This document shows, piece after piece, positions 46,400-58,119 of a stretch of DNA of 64,000 nucleotides. Each line of letters opens with the position of its first letter. Position 1 is the stretch's first letter. Origin of the DNA: Zea mays (Eukaryota > Streptophyta > Magnoliopsida > Poales > Poaceae); assembly GCF_902167145.1 (NCBI RefSeq), contig NC_050099.1, positions 16,320,434 through 16,384,433 of the forward strand, written 5' to 3'. The notes under the pieces are model-generated. The model was given only the letters and a program-made list of their open reading frames with translations, searched no databases and was not told the DNA's origin. The position numbers were made by a program, and so were the translations under genes.

Positions 46400-47300
46400 C
46401 ACGTTGTTTCTGTTCGTGCAGGTTGTATAGATAGGATTCCACAACTGGTCGCCTAGACGGTATGACGTCGCGGTACCCAACGCGGCAAAGCGTCTTTGTT
46501 CTTCCGCACGCTGCGCTGGTCCTCTTCTCTCTCCATTGGCATGCACTGCGGTGACTGGTGAGTGGTGACAGGCCAGAGCCGACGATGCAGACGGTGCTTC
46601 CTTCCGTGGCCGCACGCACGTCGTTCGACGAATTGCCGGAGCCAGCTGAGCATAACCGAAGGTTTTCTCGGCAGTCCTGGCCGGCTCCTCTACCGACGCT
46701 GGCTGTCGTCAGTACTCAGTAGCCACGTCTAGCTGGCCATCTTTGCATCCTCCCCACGTGCATGGAGTCATGGACCCTCCAAGAGGCGGAGCTTCCACCT
46801 CCAGTGAATTAGAAGAACACAACAGTGGTAGTGTAAGGAGATCTGTAATGTTGTGCCTAATTCAGCACTCTTCTATATAAATTTCCAAACCTATGTGGAG
46901 CCTCCATGGCTACCTTTCCTTGCATTGTTCTCCGTTCCTGGATCCTGAACCCTCCAAGTGCCCTGGTGAGCGCTCATCATCCTTTGTGGTGACGATGACA
47001 AATGAGAGCTCAAGAGTTTTTGTTGCTAAGTCGAGTATTGAGTAGGCGACCTCATCGGAGCACCAAGGTGTTCCGGCCAAATTTGTGACATTTACACACA
47101 TGCTGTCACTGTTATTTCTTCATGGAAGCCATTGATGTAAGTGTAATACACATTTTTTCATATAAAAATAGAAGAACTTTACGATGTTCTTTTATATAAA
47201 TAATAGAAGTGTATCAATGTCCCTTTTCCCAATCTTTGAGCTTCTGTTCTTTTGGGACTTATCAGTTGGCCTCTACCTTGCACATTATTATCTGATTGCT
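46400..47300 (+). other. Helitron 2 segment without recognised exons
   Basis: Mixed GC and AT content. Frames at 46335-46653 and 46910-47101 on the minus strand show no known motif. Possibly UTR or intron of captured genes. Confidence 0.45.
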
Positions 47301-47318
47301 TTTTCTATTTCTCATCAG

Positions 47319-47552
47319 GTATGTGAAGTACCACGACCTCCATGGAGGCGAACAAGAATCAAGGAAGTCAAATTACGCTGATTTGGTAGTCTTCTGTCTC
47401 CATCCAATGTTAATTAATTGTTACATCGTTTATTTAATGGTTTGTCAAGGTTTCACACTCAGAATCACATTTGCACAATTTCCTACTGTATGAATCAGGC
47501 AAACAAGGCTTCTACGAATATGGATGGGGCGACTCATTCCATTTTGTCTTGT
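47319..47552 (+). pseudogene. captured exons of sterol C-24 methyltransferase (SMT1-like)
   Basis: Exon 47319-47385 reads YVKYHDLHGGEQESRKSNYA, flanked by AG and GT. Exon from 47499 reads GFYEYGWGDSFHF. Both match the segment just before the SAM-binding motif of plant SMT1, which methylates cycloartenol in phytosterol synthesis. The piece between them (usually NKYYDLATS) is missing and the SAM-binding domain is not captured. Confidence 0.83.
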
Positions 47553-47559
47553 ATGTATA

Positions 47560-48060
47560 GTTAATAAGTAATCACTGCAACATACTAGCCTTAGGTGTTG
47601 TCAACGCATTCTTTTTTTCCTGGATGCATGTAGTTTTTTCAGCATATTCTTTTTTGCATTGCAATAGCAAGTATGTCAAGTATTATGTGTGCAGCAGTGA
47701 ATTTATCTTCAACACTATTTTTTATAAAACCACCAGGATTCAAGAAATAGTTAGCAGTTCTTTACTTGATATGCATATTTAAAGTGAAATAGAACTTAGA
47801 CTTTTAGTTTCACTTCATTGCCTTTTTAACTGAAGACAAACAGAAAGTCAGATGTCTGAAAATGATTTTACTTTCCCTTGTGAGGGAAGCTGCGAAGAGG
47901 ATGGTGAATTTACAGAATAAAAATAAAGGAATTTCTGGTATTTGAATACTTAAACTGCATTTTTCTTTATTTCAAATGCTACATTCATATGGTTTTTTAT
48001 TCAATGCAGCTCCATCCCATTTTGTATTGTTCCCAATGTTCAATACTATTCTATGCCTTT
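47560..48060 (+). other. Helitron 2 AT-rich spacer
   Basis: No gene recognised. Probably intron sequence of captured genes, since exons with good splice borders lie on each side. Confidence 0.5.
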
Positions 48061-48063
48061 CAG

Positions 48064-48125
48064 GCATTGTTCTCATTGGTGAAATTGGAGGTATGGCTGA
48101 GGAGGATGTTGCAACATTCATCCAG
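48064..48125 (+). pseudogene. captured exon of succinyl-CoA ligase alpha subunit
   Basis: 62-bp exon with AG and GT borders reading IVLIGEIGGMAEEDVATFIQ. The GEIGG.AEEDAA.FI segment belongs to the alpha subunit of succinyl-CoA ligase (TCA cycle, mitochondrion). Two conserved positions are changed (T to M, A to V). Only this exon is seen. Confidence 0.82.
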
Positions 48126-48129
48126 GTAA

Positions 48130-50457
48130 GAGTTTGTTAGGGCCTTAGTTTGTATGGAGTTTTTTCTGTATTACATGCTATATTGTTGTATTGATTCTAC
48201 ATGTTGCAACACACATCCCCTCATGGTTTAGTGAAGTTCCATGCAAGTTCTATCTTGAGCACTCAAAATTATGACATATCTATCTATTTTGTATGATCTT
48301 TATTGCGGTTCAAATAAGATGAGTATTAAAATTGATGCTTCATCAATATTTTCTTCTAGAGAAAATTAAATTATAGTTGTAAGTGGTATCAATGGATGGA
48401 ATACAAACTAAAGCTTTAGACATTTTGAAAGCAAATAGCACTTGATGGTTCTGCATACCAGTCATCCATATATATAACCTAGGCAAGCTGAAAAGTGAAA
48501 TTAAACTGTATGACATATGCTCAACCATCTATAGGCAAAGATACATATAAAGAGTGTCGGCACTCAGTAGTCTTATGTTACATGTATTCTTGCCTTATGA
48601 GCATAAACATCGGGAAATAGTTAAAACTTACTGCTACACCAATTACTCATGCCAGCAAATGAAAAGAAAATAATAAGCAGGAGCAAAATAGAGAACACTA
48701 TACTTGCTGCTCCTCACCAAAAGGGGAAATAGCACCTTTGCTTGTTCGGCATACATGAGCTATATGAGGGTGGCGATCAGATTTGCTTATGGTTGGTGGC
48801 CTACTAGGATGGTTGTATGGCCAGTCACTAACTGGAAAGCTAAAGCGGACTCAAGCTTCTCCCAGGTAAGTTTATGCTTCGCTTCTAGCGACGCGTGTTT
48901 TTCTTCTTTGTCCTTATACTTGGCCAGGCATGACGAGAAGAGATCATCGTCCATCTTAGACAACATTTTCTTGACATTTACCGTCAGATTCAGGACTTTT
49001 GTACAAAATTAAAATGATACTGCATAGTACTGATTATGGAACCTATATGTATGCCAATTAAAAAAGATACTTTCCTACTGTGGTTCACACTTTTTTTGTC
49101 TTGCTTGAGTTTTATTGGATGGATACATAGAGTAAGGAAATGGATAGTATTTTGTGAATTTTAATTGGCATACATATAGGTTCCATAAAGACAGGTGATT
49201 TTAGCTTGGAGAAATATTATTGTTGGAATGTGAGCCGCATATCTAACTTTAGAAGAGGAAACCATTATTCTTAGAAGTTAGTCTGTTCTTGATCAGAGAT
49301 CACAAAAAAATATGCTTGTGTTGACAGCAACTCCTCCAGGCCCAAGAAAAAAATGGGTGAACCACCATAATTCCTGACAGATGTGAGTACACTTTCTTTA
49401 CTGAGAAGGTTCCATTACCCCTAATGTAGGTCCAAGCATCGTTATTTTACTGTTCAATGTAGAGAACTTATTCTGCCATTAAGCTCCTGGTATGTTTTAG
49501 AGGGGAAGAAATCAATTGTTATGAATGCTTTCCATAACCATTTTGATAGTAATGCTTCTTCTTTTTGTGATTTAGTTTTTACATGTGATTGTATTTGTAG
49601 CCTACATTTTGTTTTGGGGTCTATAGTGGTTTATACCAGTACCTTTTCATGTGACCAGGAATGATCTTGTGGGAATAAAGCTGCTCACAAGTTTTAATGC
49701 ATGACTCATCACGTTGTGTTGAATGACGGGAGTGTTGAATGACAGTAATGTCACCTGTAAGAACACTTACTGGGAGGCAAGAAAGGTGGCAAGGGATAAA
49801 TTGAAGAAGATAGTCGCTACATACAAAATGGGACTTGTTGACAAACTCAAAGGTTTGATTTTTGTATCCATTGTTCTTGAGCCATCTGTCAAAGAGTGTT
49901 ATATGGAACAAATGCATGGTTTTTACTTTGTTATTTGTTTGTTGACTTCTGAATAAAGTAATACTGTCAAAGAGTGTGCATTTTTTCCACAATTCGCAAA
50001 TTAAGGATCAGACAAAATGACTTGGATACCCCTCAAAAGTACTGGTGGACAATGGTAGACAGTGTTGAGCAGTGTTATACAGTCTACGGTGTCTTTCTTT
50101 TGGGAGAAATTTTGAATGCTATAAGGTCTCTTTTTGTGAGGGAAAGTGTACTCACATCTGTCAGGAACTCAATCTCTCTTTGTGAGTAAGACATGCCTCC
50201 CATTGCTTACCATTGGATTCATATCAGCAGAGATCCATGTGATATTATAAAGAGAAAGTGTTGAACCTGAAATAATATCTAATATTGAAGTACTTTATTC
50301 TATAGTGTTGAAGTATTCTTTACAAATTTTCTTAACAAATAACAAAATATACAAACACTTTGACTATAAATAGCACGCTTCATTTCACTGCAATGCTTAT
50401 GCTTCCTCTTTCTTCTGTACTCAGCTAAGCTCCATGGCTAGGGACATGTGCACATAG
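48130..50457. other. Helitron 2 middle region, mostly unrecognised
   Basis: AT-rich. On the minus strand near 48850-48980 a frame reads MDDDLFSSCLAKYKDKEEKHASLEAK in two parts, coiled-coil-like and not identified. The frame 49723-49956 (YWEARKVARDKLKK) is also unidentified. A 21-bp sequence gattttagcttggagaaatat occurs at 49198 and again at 51129. Confidence 0.45.
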
Positions 50458-50921
50458 GTGAGAATGGAAGCATTCGCTGCACTTGGTAAAATTCAACGAG
50501 TTTCTGAGGGTGTTCTGCTACAATCGCTAGAAAAGAAGGTCATGAAAACTGACAGGATGGGTGTTTCTATCATCAACTGGCAAAAATTACCTCCTAAACT
50601 AAAAATTCCCTGTGCTGCTGGGATTTTTCCCATGGAGTTGAAGATGAATTTACGAGGTTCTATCATTATCTTGTAGTATCATTTTTCCTAAAATTGCAAT
50701 TATTTTATTTTATTGCTTTCACATTACAGGTGAGAAGAACTGCCTGCAAATCATTAGGAGCGCTTGCAAAGTTTTCTACTTAGTAAACAGAGAAGGCCTT
50801 GGACTTGTTGATGGACATGATGAATGACGATACAGAAGCAGTTAGGCTGCAGGCTCTAGAAGCACTATTTCGTATGGCAACATATGGATGTTTGAGTGTG
50901 CAGGAGAAGCACATGCATATG
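50458..50921 (+). pseudogene. captured exons of a SIEL-like ARM-repeat protein
   Basis: Exon from 50458 reads VRMEAFAALGKIQRVSEGVL, then LQSLEKKVM. Exon 50730-50921 reads VRRTACKSLGALAKF, two stop codons, then LDLLMDMMNDDTEAVRLQAL and MATYGCLSVQEKHMHM. This matches the ARM/HEAT repeats of plant SIEL (the SHORT-ROOT-interacting protein related to Integrator subunit 4). Splice borders are kept; the internal TAG/TAA pair (near 50779) shows decay. The last match to this gene ends at 50921. Confidence 0.8.
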
Positions 50922-52495
50922 GTATTAACTATGAACATACTCTGTTCACAAATGCATGACTGGTAGGTATAGTCAATAATTTCTATTGCGTAATTTAAGA
51001 TCTCCATATTTTAGTTAATAACATGGTCTTTATTTTTCCCATTTCAGTTACCGGGAAAGCTTTAGCTAAACTACAGTAGGAAAGTATCTTTTTTCAATTG
51101 AATGGAGAGCTGGATGTTGACCTAGATGATTTTAGCTTGGAGAAATATTTATCTGCAAAAACTCTTGTTTCTTCAAGGTCCTTCCAGATAGATAACTATC
51201 ATGGATCTGGAATGGTTCCATTGGCTGACCTGTAAGTTTCTTGCTGATTCTGTAATTAGATACTTTATTTACCTGGTTATATCGGAAATGATTCATCACT
51301 TCAGCATGTATTTCGGCAACTATTTCTGTGTAGTATTAATCTAGGTGGCTGAAGTGGCTGCATGGCTGTGTGTAATACAACAAATACCAGTAGAGTAGTG
51401 TCATGTATGCATCTGTGGATGTATTATGCATTTTTTGTAGAAAAAACTATATTTTTAATCGAGCAAGGACATAGTACCATGCTTTTATTGTTCTCCTGCT
51501 CTTACCTGACATTGTGTTGCACAGTGATACAAATAACTTTCTTTTGGGGCAGTGTAGCCACAGATGCCTTTATCCCCTTCCATTTCGATTTTTTTGTTGA
51601 ATTCAGGTTCTTGATGATGTTCTAATCTACAGATGTGTTAGAAGACGACCGAATCCTGTGTGACTGGCAAGATTTACCATTTAAAAACTATGCCCCCCCC
51701 CCCCGCGCGGAAAATGATGTTAATGTCCACCCAGTAAATTTTTTGTTTTGTTTCCTGTCATCTGAAGATCAAAGATCCTAAGAAACAGTTTCTGGTTTAT
51801 GGGTCTAGCAGAGCCAGAAGTGAGCACCTACAACCCTTTTAAGTTAAGCAACACAAGTTGAATTCATGGGAGCATGTGGACCAAGATCCGTTGTATATAC
51901 ATATGACTTCTCAATGATTTTCAAGTTGTTGTAACTATCCAGTATCGTACAACTGACCTGTTACCTAGGGGGAAGCACCACATGAGTGTTGTTGGTATCC
52001 TTGTCTGGTGAGCGAAAATCTCTCTTATCTTTTGTTTCTCTTCTTCGTTTGATTCAGTCCAGTCATTTCCTTAAATTATCTATAGATATGAGGCGGAGGG
52101 AGTAATTCTCCTCGAGGTGGAGGAGGATGAAGTGGTGATCGACTTCAAGCCAACTCCAAGTGCCATGTCGACCTCTGCCTCCGCTCCCTGCACACATCCT
52201 TCCCAGTCGTCTTCAAGGTCCAGACCTCCTCCCCGCTCAAGTTCCTCGTCAGCACGTTGTGCGGTGTTGTGTCGCCGCTTTCCTCAGTGTCCATACGCGT
52301 GGTGTGAGGCATCCCACTTCATCTCTAATCACCCCTTTATGTGCACATCGTCCATATGTGACCCCCTTCTCTATACAATTTCAATAAATTTTACTCTTTT
52401 GGGCTCCGTGTAATTTTATTGGTAAAATCTCTACTACTTATTAACGCTGCAAACTTAACCTGTCATTCCGTGTTATATATATTTTTATTGGTATT
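50922..52495 (+). other. Helitron 2 3' part, possible further exons
   Basis: 51090-51230 reads LNGELDVDLDDFSLEKYLSA and then GSGMVPLADL, exon-like but not identified. 52117-52413 is GC-rich and serine-rich (STSASAPCTHPSQ). A run of C occurs near 51691-51701. The remainder is AT-rich. Confidence 0.4.
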
Positions 52496-52844
52496 ATATG
52501 ATTCTGTTGCAACGCACGGGCATTCACCTAGTATATTATATGTGTGGAATGGGGAAGATGCTGTGCCCTTTGATTGTTGTACTAAAAAGCCTTGAATTCC
52601 TCGAATTCTTTTTCTTCGTCCAGACCATGAAGGATTGCAACGGTTACTGCGAAGCAAGGACTATAATATATGCATTGGGCCATAGGAATCCAAAAAAAGG
52701 GACTGAAAAGAAAAGGCTATCTGTAGATCTCCTGGGATCCTCTCGTTGATCATTTGGAGGACACAGGTTCAAACAACGGTTCGTCAAGAAAAGCAGGCTC
52801 CTAAAAAAATGATGCGCTGATGCGTCATCGTCGTCGTCCACAAC

Positions 52845-53436
52845 TAGAGATGGCAATGGGTAAATACCCACCGGGTATTACTATCCCATACCCATACCCA
52901 CGACACGAAAATAACCCCACCGGGTCACCCATATACACTGGCGGGTATGGATTTACCCCCATACCCATACCCATGTGGGTATGGGTCACCCATCGGGTCA
53001 CTCGTACCCACAAAAATTAAACAACTATCAAAATATTATACTATACAAATGTCAAGTATATCCATATAAATACTATCACAAATTTTTCTAGCATCATTTA
53101 ACCATCCATTCAACACACCAAAGATAATTGGATAAAGTAGTAACACTATGATAGTACTACATAGCACATTACATGGTCATTAAATTGTTGTTAAATAGTA
53201 AAAAAGTTGGATGACTAAAGTCCAAGTTCATGCTTTGGTAAGTTTATATTGGGTATTTTATACCCACGGGTTAACGGGTATGGGTGAAGGCGGAACGTTC
53301 TAATACCCGTTTACCCATTGGGTGAAGGTTTTTGCCCAATAACAGACCCACGGGTATAATATTTAGCTCACATACATACCCTAATGGAGTAAATACCCAT
53401 CGGGTATCGGGTCGCGGGTACCCATTGCCATCTCTA
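52845..53436. mobile_element. hAT-type non-autonomous element (592 bp)
   Basis: Terminal inverted repeats TAGAGATGGCAATGGGT and its complement at the other end, followed inward by many tacccNNNgggta motifs. Exact 8-bp duplication tccacaac at 52837-52844 and 53437-53444. No transposase. TIR sequence and TSD length place it in hAT. Confidence 0.93.
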
Positions 53437-53444
53437 TCCACAAC

Positions 53445-53939
53445 CTCTGTTTTCTAGTATTCACAAAGATTTGTACAGTAGCAACTGAAGCTTCTCAGTA
53501 CAGTGCAGTGCAGAATGTGACCGAGTCAGGAAAATATTGCAAGTATTAATCCATTGGTGTCACTGCCTCCGGCGTGCCGTCCATATCAATACAGTATTTC
53601 TGTACGAGCTGTGCGAACCAGTCAAAACTATTGTACGCTACACATGGCATGTCCTCTCTGTTTATACCATGAAGATCACATGCCAGAACAGAAAGGAAAA
53701 GGACGACGACGACGACGATGCCGGAGCCGCCACTACTCGTGTGCAGAAACCAGGCACTGAACAGCATCAATTTTAGGGTACGGTACGGCAGTATGGAGAT
53801 CTGCTGCTTGCTCGAGCTTCCTTGTGCTAGCTGCATGCGTGACGCCGCTGCTGATGGCTACGACCACCACCAACGTTTCACCGGAGAAACACTTCTTCTT
53901 TCCGTGTTTCATGGAGAGGCCGTGTCGTCATCACTAGCT
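53445..53939 (-). other. probable 3' UTR/downstream flank of the minus-strand gene
   Basis: Lies directly after the stop codon of the gene at 53940-57070. A minus frame (53546-53836) and plus frames here have no recognised domain. Contains a gac triplet run near 53701-53717. Confidence 0.45.
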
Positions 53940-56900
53940 CTAGTCCTGGTTGGCTTCGTTCTTCTTGCCCTTGTTCGCCCTGAAGAAAGCGTAGCACCCG
54001 GTCCGCTTCCTGCTCCAAAAACAGAGAAGAGGTTGGTCATGCATGTCAGTGATGACTGATGATTATTAGGCTAGCAAGACCCTGCCATGAGCTCGGTTAG
54101 ATATGCCCTAGTAGTTCTTATGGGAGTGTGATGATTGGATTTATTGGCAGTAGCGGAGTGAGACATAAAGCATGTGTGCCATGATTAGGCTTCAGGTGGC
54201 AGTAAGTTTAGTCAGCCTTGAGCTTTTTTTTTTCGTGAGAAAGGGGCAAGTAGAGGCTGCTTGGATTAGATGAATGATTTGATCTAACTTCCACTTACTC
54301 AGCCTCAAATGATGCTACAAAAGGTGCAATTTCATATTCCGCAAGTTAACACAATCAGCAACACGATTATTTGACATCAAGTGCAATAGCTAGCTACCGT
54401 GTTTAGCGCTCCATCGGTCCTGGATTCGGCTTCTCGTGGAAACGAATTTCAGCATGTGGTTAAAAAATTAAACACTTCTCAGGTCATGGGTTCGACTTCC
54501 CGCGGGAGCGAATTTCACGCTGTGGTTAAAAAAATCGTCTCGTCCGTCCTACGCCAAATCACAGGTCTAAGGCTCAGCCCGGTCGTTCTCACATGGGTTT
54601 GGATGCCCTCATTTGTCCCACGCCAAAGCAAGCACAGGTCTAAGGCTTAGCCCGGTCGTTCTCACATGGGCTTCGATACCCTCATCTATCCCACGCTAAA
54701 GCACAGGTCTAAACCTTTCCTGGTCGCGATCGTTCTCACATGTGTTTCGATGATGTTATGTATGAGGCAGAGGTTCAAGGGTTTTCTCGACCTGTGTGAG
54801 AAAAAGGGGTTTAAGAGTTTTCTCGATATGTGTGAGAATATCTTCTTTATATAATACATTGCCTTTTTTTTTACCCCGCAGATCAGTTTTTTTTTAAGAT
54901 CACGATGCCGTATCCCTTGTTTCAGGGGATGACGACTAGCAACTACTCACACTTGCCCATAGTTAATGAGATAAAAAAAAAAACTTTCATCATGCAATGC
55001 CATGACTTCAAAAGTTAACGTCTATATGTGAAATCTTCTTCTAGCAAAAGAATAAAAAAAAACTGGACTACAGGTAGGAGAAGACGACAGCAGAAAGGAT
55101 CATCTGGAGTCGTGCTCGTGCTCCTTTTCGGGGTTTATACCAGGGAAAAAACAAAGCTGAGCAGCAGGAATTGACAGCAAAGTTGGATTGCGATGCAACA
55201 AGAACTGACTTGAGGCGGTGACTCTGCCGTCTTGACCGGTTTTTGCCGTGCAGTTTTTCCCTTTTTTTCACATCAGACGGACGTATTCAGTGACAAACTT
55301 TAGTAGAAGCAACCAAACACCCCTAAATGGCTGTGCTTTGATTCGGTCTATTTACCATCTCCATCCATGGAACTCTCTACAGGTGGTTCAGTGTGTACCT
55401 CTGACTTCGGTAGCTTTGGCGTTTCCAAAAGCGTGTTCTTTTTATTTTTATTTTTTGAAACAAAACTACAAGATATACGTTCTAGAAGACTAGCAGAAGT
55501 CTAGAACGGCTGCTTTGTCTCCTTCCATCTGTTGAAGAAAGTTTGTTTGCTCCATTTTTTTTAGAAAACAAATTCCTTCTAGAACAGTTTCTTGTCTATT
55601 GCGTCTGTTGAAAAAAAGAAACTCCTTTAAGACTAGTTGGACAACCCCATTTTTTCCGAAGAATTCCAAATTTTCAAAAGAAAAATAGTTTATTTTCTCA
55701 AGTAAAAGTGGGAATCTCTTGAAAAACAATGGAGTTATCAAACTAGTTTTTAGCTCAATCTTTAATGCCAAAACCGAAATTTCATCTCCTTTTCCTGCTT
55801 CCCAAGGAAAAATGAATGATACGAAGATTGAGATATGCTGGTTCCTTCCTCAACTAAAATTGTTTAAATGGCATTTTCATAGTGCGGCCTTTTTTTCTTT
55901 CTAAGTACCGCTTTATAACAGCTTTAAGAGCTAACCCGAAGTAGAAGCCAAGAAGATCCATCCACCTTAATTTGGACAGTTGCACTGCAATTCCCCCAAC
56001 AAATTTGTATACTTTTTTAGAAAAGACTCGAATTTCTAAAGAAATAACAAATTTTCTTTTGCTAAACAACCTGACGTATCATGTATGTATACTGCTAAAA
56101 ACTTTCCAGATCAGGAAGCGGAACTAAATAAACCATGGCTGAAGCAAATAAGAAGGAAATGGAAAGGAGTTAGTTACCTGCTCCAGCTCCTGTCCGGCGC
56201 TCTCGGATTGGCGGCGCCATTGGCATTCCTGAGGCTGGCGGCGCTGCTGTTGCTGTTGCTGCTGCTGGTCCGGCTGCTGTTCCCGGCCTCGCTGAACTCG
56301 CTCTTGGTCCACCACTCCTCCTCCTGCACCGCCGCCTCCTTCTTCTCCTTCCTCTTCTTCTTCTTGCTGTCCTTGGCGGCGTCGGGCTTGGGCGAGACCT
56401 TCTTCTTGCCGCCGAGGGAGAGCGGGAGGAAGAGCTTGATGAGCAGGCCGGTGTCCAGGCTGACGCTGCGGTCCAGGCTCCGGCTCCGCTGCTTCCGCAT
56501 CGTCCTCTGCTTCCTCCCCTGCTTCTTGCCCTTGGAGCCTCCCTGCTTCCTGCTACCGCCGCCGTCCTCGGCGTCCGCCGCCGCGACGGCGTCCTTCCTG
56601 GCGCCGGCGGACTCGCCCTTCTCCTGCGCCGGGACGGGGACGGCGCGACTCGCGCGTGGTCCGGCGGTGGTAGGCGGCGGCAGAGGGTTGGTAGGGGCGT
56701 GGGGAGGGGACGGGGGCGACGGGTGCTCGACGATGTCGCGGAGCGAGAGCTCGTAGGCGGACTCCGGGAGGCCGCGGACGAGGTCGAGCATCTCGCGGCG
56801 GTACCCCGCGATGGCCTGCGCCCGCGACGGCGAGCTGCCCGCCGACGCCGGGTACTGCCGGTGGAGCTGGTGGTGGTGCGCCCACAGCTGCGGCGACGGC

Positions 56901-57070
56901 GTGCCCGAGCCGCCGGAGCTGTAGTCCATCTCCGGCGAGGCCTGCGGCGACGCCTGCAGCCACCGGACCTCCTCGTCCCCGTACCGCGGCGCCATCGGGT
57001 TCGCCGGCGGCCGCGGCGGCAGCCCCCGCGCCGGCGAGCCCGGGAAGCTGAACTCTGGTCGCCGCTGCAT
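53940..57070 (-). CDS. two-exon gene for a basic serine-rich plant protein of unknown function
   Basis: Exon 1 57070-56178 (893 nt, ATG at 57070) ends at a GT donor (AG|gtaact). Exon 2 54009-53940 follows an AG acceptor with a pyrimidine-rich lead (ctcttctctgtttttggagcag region). Joining them keeps frame and gives about 320 aa ending GCYAFFRANKGKKNEANQD. Without splicing the frame stops two bases into the intron, which supports the splice. Features: proline/serine-rich N-terminus; a conserved-looking motif GLPESAYELSLRDIVE (residues about 101-115); a basic run KGKKQGRKQRTMRKQRSRS (about 190-210), a likely nuclear signal; LFLPLSLGGKKK; another basic run; a serine/asparagine tail. High GC third positions. 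I do not know its function; the YELSLRDIVE motif recurs in a plant-specific family by memory. The 2.17-kb intron contains SINE-like DNA. Confidence 0.72.
54395..54895 (+). repeat. SINE-like repeats in the intron
   Basis: Two copies of gcgaatttca with gNNgtggttaaaaaa (near 54446 and 54508), a box-B-like gggttcgact (54488), and three copies of cacaggtctaag with ttctcacatggg (54562-54670), ending in a T-rich tail after cccgcagatcag (54877-54895). This structure fits tRNA-derived plant SINEs, probably several nested or partial copies. Ends and duplications not established. Confidence 0.5.
54900..56170. other. remaining intron sequence
   Basis: AT-rich, without exon or element that I recognise. 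Minus frames at 55068-55271 and 55490-55771 lack motifs and splice support. Confidence 0.5.
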
Positions 57071-58114
57071 GGCCAGGGCCAGCCAAGGAGGGGATCGGTC
57101 GGTCCCTGTAACAGAGCAGCTGCTGTGCAGTGCAGAGCGAGAGAGGTGTGTCCGTCTCGCGCGTGGGGAAGGGAAGGTGGAGGGCGCCGGGGAGATGGTT
57201 GGTTAATAATGGCGTCGTCGAGTACTCCAGCCGCACCCGCAATGCAACGCAACCAGAGCGGAGCAGAAAGCGATGGCGAGTGCTCGGAGTCGTCGCGGGA
57301 ATTTAAATCAGCACTAGTTTTCGGCGGCTTTGATTTCGTGTACCGGGAGCGATGGGGGGGCCTCGCGGCGGTGGTGCGTTTGCGTTGTTGGTGTGGGATG
57401 GGAACAGCACGGCAGGCCTTGGCGGCTTTTATTTTCATTTCAGGGGCAGTAAATGAACACAGGACACACTTTACACCGTGGGGAGGGGGCTGTGTTTGCG
57501 GAAGATAACGGTCGAGAGCCACGTGTTGCGAGTCCGAACAGGCTTTAATCTAAAACGATCATCCTATAATTTTAAAGCAAAATTAATAATATAGCTTACA
57601 GTAGTATTACCTCTATTTCTTTTTAGTTGTCGCTTCATAATGTTGCTACGCGACATATAGCTAAAGCTAAGGATCCGTTTGATCCCATGAGCTAAAATAA
57701 AAATAACTAAAGTTTAGATATTTTAGGAGCTAAAAATGATTAAAATAGTATAACATAGATTTTTAGTCACTTTTAGCTTTAAAAAAGAGCAATTAATTTT
57801 TTTAGCCACTGAATCCAAATAGGTCTAACTAAAAGTCTAGCCATATAAGGGTATGTCCAACAGATGGATATTTAAGGGGTTATATTAAAATATATAAGAG
57901 ATTGTCTCTTCGTGAAGAGCCCGTCTCTATATGACTATCTATAAGTATGATATTACTGATTTTAAAGACATCTCATGCAATGTATCATACAGTCACTTAG
58001 TTGTCTCTTGTATTTAGAAAACTAATCTAGAGACTCAATGTCGTACATACAACATCATTTAACACCCCACCTCTTGAGAGGTCTATAATACGTTAAATAA
58101 AAAATATAAGAAAA
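57071..58114. other. upstream region of the minus-strand gene, with probable MITE remnants
   Basis: 57071-57540 is GC-rich 5' flank or UTR. 57668-57826 is a probable decayed Tourist-like MITE (ggatccgtttgatccc against gaatccaaataggtc). 57847-58090 begins gggtatgtccaacag and ends acctcttgagaggtc; it may be another small element. No clean duplications found. Confidence 0.4.
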
Positions 58115-58119
58115 AAGCT

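Larger units (their letters stand above)
45995..52531 (+). mobile_element. Helitron 2, non-autonomous, with captured gene fragments
   Basis: 6537 bp. 5' end TCTATACTACTATATTAAG at 45995 preceded by host A; 3' end ...CACCTAG at 52531 followed by host T; these are the Helitron rules for insertion between A and T. A 3' subterminal GTTGCAAC/CGCACGGG block matches that of Helitron 1. No Rep/helicase. Exon-sized pieces of at least four unrelated plant genes lie inside in Helitron orientation: RPL34, sterol methyltransferase, succinyl-CoA ligase alpha and a SIEL-like gene, each keeping splice borders. Confidence 0.87.

Noticed and set aside
53701..53717. Possible microsatellite (gac)n as a notable feature
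   Set aside because: Only about five units; too short to be informative.
56170..57522. 450-codon arginine-rich minus-strand frame
   Set aside because: It is a shadow frame of the GC-rich real exon 57070-56178; its composition is the usual result of out-of-frame GC-rich reading.
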